From Acidobacteriota bacterium (GTDB lineage Bacteria; Acidobacteriota; Blastocatellia; Pyrinomonadales; Pyrinomonadaceae): a stretch of DNA of 5,075 nucleotides. Position numbers and translations under genes: made by a program. The notes below the pieces were generated by a model, which worked only from the letters and a program-made list of their open reading frames with translations, did no database searches and was not told the DNA's origin. The stretch covers positions 16,874 to 21,948 of the forward strand of contig QHXL01000198.1 of NCBI GenBank assembly GCA_003222935.1, in the 5' to 3' direction. Positions 4,759 through 5,075 of the stretch are shown piece by piece. Within the stretch, counting starts at the first letter, position 1; every line of letters begins with the position of its first letter.

Positions 4759-5075
4759 ATGCGTGATCTGGCTATTCGTTTGGCGAACCGACCCGGAGCG
4801 TTAGCTGAAATGGGTGAAGCGTTGGGTAGATCCGGAGTTAGCGTTGAAGGTGGTGGCGGGTTCCTATTCAACAGTGAAGCCATAATGCATTTTCTGTTTG
4901 CAGATGGTTCCGCCGCGCGGAACGCACTTGAAGGAGCCGGTATTGAAGTACTGGAGGATCGCGAAGTCCTGGTGCAACGACTCAAACAGGACCAGCCAGG
5001 TCAGCTCGGAGCAATTGCGCGAAGGATGGCGGATGCCGGAGTGAACATTGAAGTGATCTACAGCGATCATGAAAA
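4759..5075 (+). CDS. ACT-domain amino-acid-binding protein, cut by the window's right edge
   Basis: A frame open to the end of the window encodes 105 residues with no stop. Residues 1-~72 form a first ACT-like unit (D3-L-A-I-R-L-A-N-R-P-G-A-L, then A15-E-M-G-E-A-L-G, and V27-S-V-E-G-G-G-G). Residues from ~69 begin a second (V69-E... replaced here by V70-L-V-Q, then Q79-P-G-Q-L-G-A-I-A-R-R-M and A93-G-V-N-I-E-V-I-Y). The repeated P-G-x-L followed by a helix and G-V-x-(V/I)-E is the ACT signature. Small proteins with two ACT units are usually thought to sense amino acids or regulate; no enzymatic domain is visible in this part. It sits 25 bases after the OsmC gene with a good AAGGAG site, so it probably belongs to the same unit. 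A C-terminal domain beyond the window cannot be excluded. Confidence 0.82.
   Translation, partial: MRDLAIRLANRPGALAEMGEALGRSGVSVEGGGGFLFNSEAIMHFLFADGSAARNALEGAGIEVLEDREVLVQRLKQDQPGQLGAIARRMADAGVNIEVIYSDHE

Larger units (their letters stand above)
2336..5075 (+). other. Probable operon of six closely packed genes
   Basis: Six genes run in the same direction: AIG2-like, CE4 deacetylase, NTF2-like, GNAT, OsmC and ACT. Junctions are a 4-base ATGA overlap (2671-2674), a second ATGA overlap (3402-3405), then gaps of 11, 1 and 25 bases. No terminator-like hairpin with a T-run is visible between them. That spacing is typical of co-transcribed genes with translational coupling. The left boundary is less sure: only 39 bases separate the first gene from the membrane-anchored protein gene, and I find no clear promoter there, so the unit may begin upstream. 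The right boundary is outside the window. Confidence 0.65.

Noticed and set aside
4728..5070. Two - strand open frames over the ACT gene
   Set aside because: They overlap the ACT frame, which has a ribosome site and a family signature; the antisense products are low-complexity (S, R, P) or featureless.
1..5075. A new defence, mobile or toxin-antitoxin system
   Set aside because: Every sizeable frame except the anchored protein belongs to a common housekeeping or stress family. There are no nuclease, integrase, transposase, repeat-array or toxin signatures.

Overview
The window reads as ordinary, gene-dense bacterial chromosome. It carries eight recognisable protein genes and one doubtful small ORF, all on the + strand. 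I see no tRNA, rRNA, CRISPR array, transposase, phage gene or attachment site. Base composition looks close to balanced throughout and no segment stands out as foreign. The mix suggests a free-living Gram-negative-type bacterium, perhaps Acidobacteriota (Blastocatellia-like) or a similar phylum: a non-enzymatic PQQ-type beta-propeller protein, a membrane-anchored protein ending in a beta-domain with N-x-S and F-A-D-G-T-x-W motifs, and many small stress and metabolic enzymes. That assignment is an inference from protein style, not a demonstrated placement.

Layout. Positions 2-862 hold the C-terminal part of a PQQ-like beta-propeller protein whose start lies outside the window. After 53 bases containing a perfect TATAAT comes an exported L,D-transpeptidase with an N-terminal peptidoglycan-binding domain (916-1647). 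A gap of about 180 bases may encode a 35-residue membrane peptide (1640-1747). A membrane-anchored protein of unknown function follows (1826-2296), preceded by a strong GGAGG ribosome site.

From 2336 to the right edge lies a tightly packed run of six genes that looks like one transcription unit. They are an AIG2/gamma-glutamylcyclotransferase-like protein, a membrane-anchored CE4 polysaccharide deacetylase, an NTF2-like protein, a GNAT acetyltransferase, an OsmC-family peroxidase-like protein, and an ACT-domain protein cut by the window edge. The first three are joined by 4-base ATGA stop/start overlaps. The rest are separated by 11, 1 and 25 bases.

Functionally, two genes act on cell-wall or other polysaccharide polymers (L,D-transpeptidase and deacetylase). 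OsmC and possibly the cyclotransferase fit thiol and peroxide chemistry. The GNAT, NTF2-like and ACT proteins are generic small-molecule or regulatory modules. Nothing shows that the six-gene run is one pathway, and I see no convincing new defence or mobile system. The most open questions are the anchored beta-domain protein, the possible small membrane peptide, and why such different enzymes are translationally coupled.
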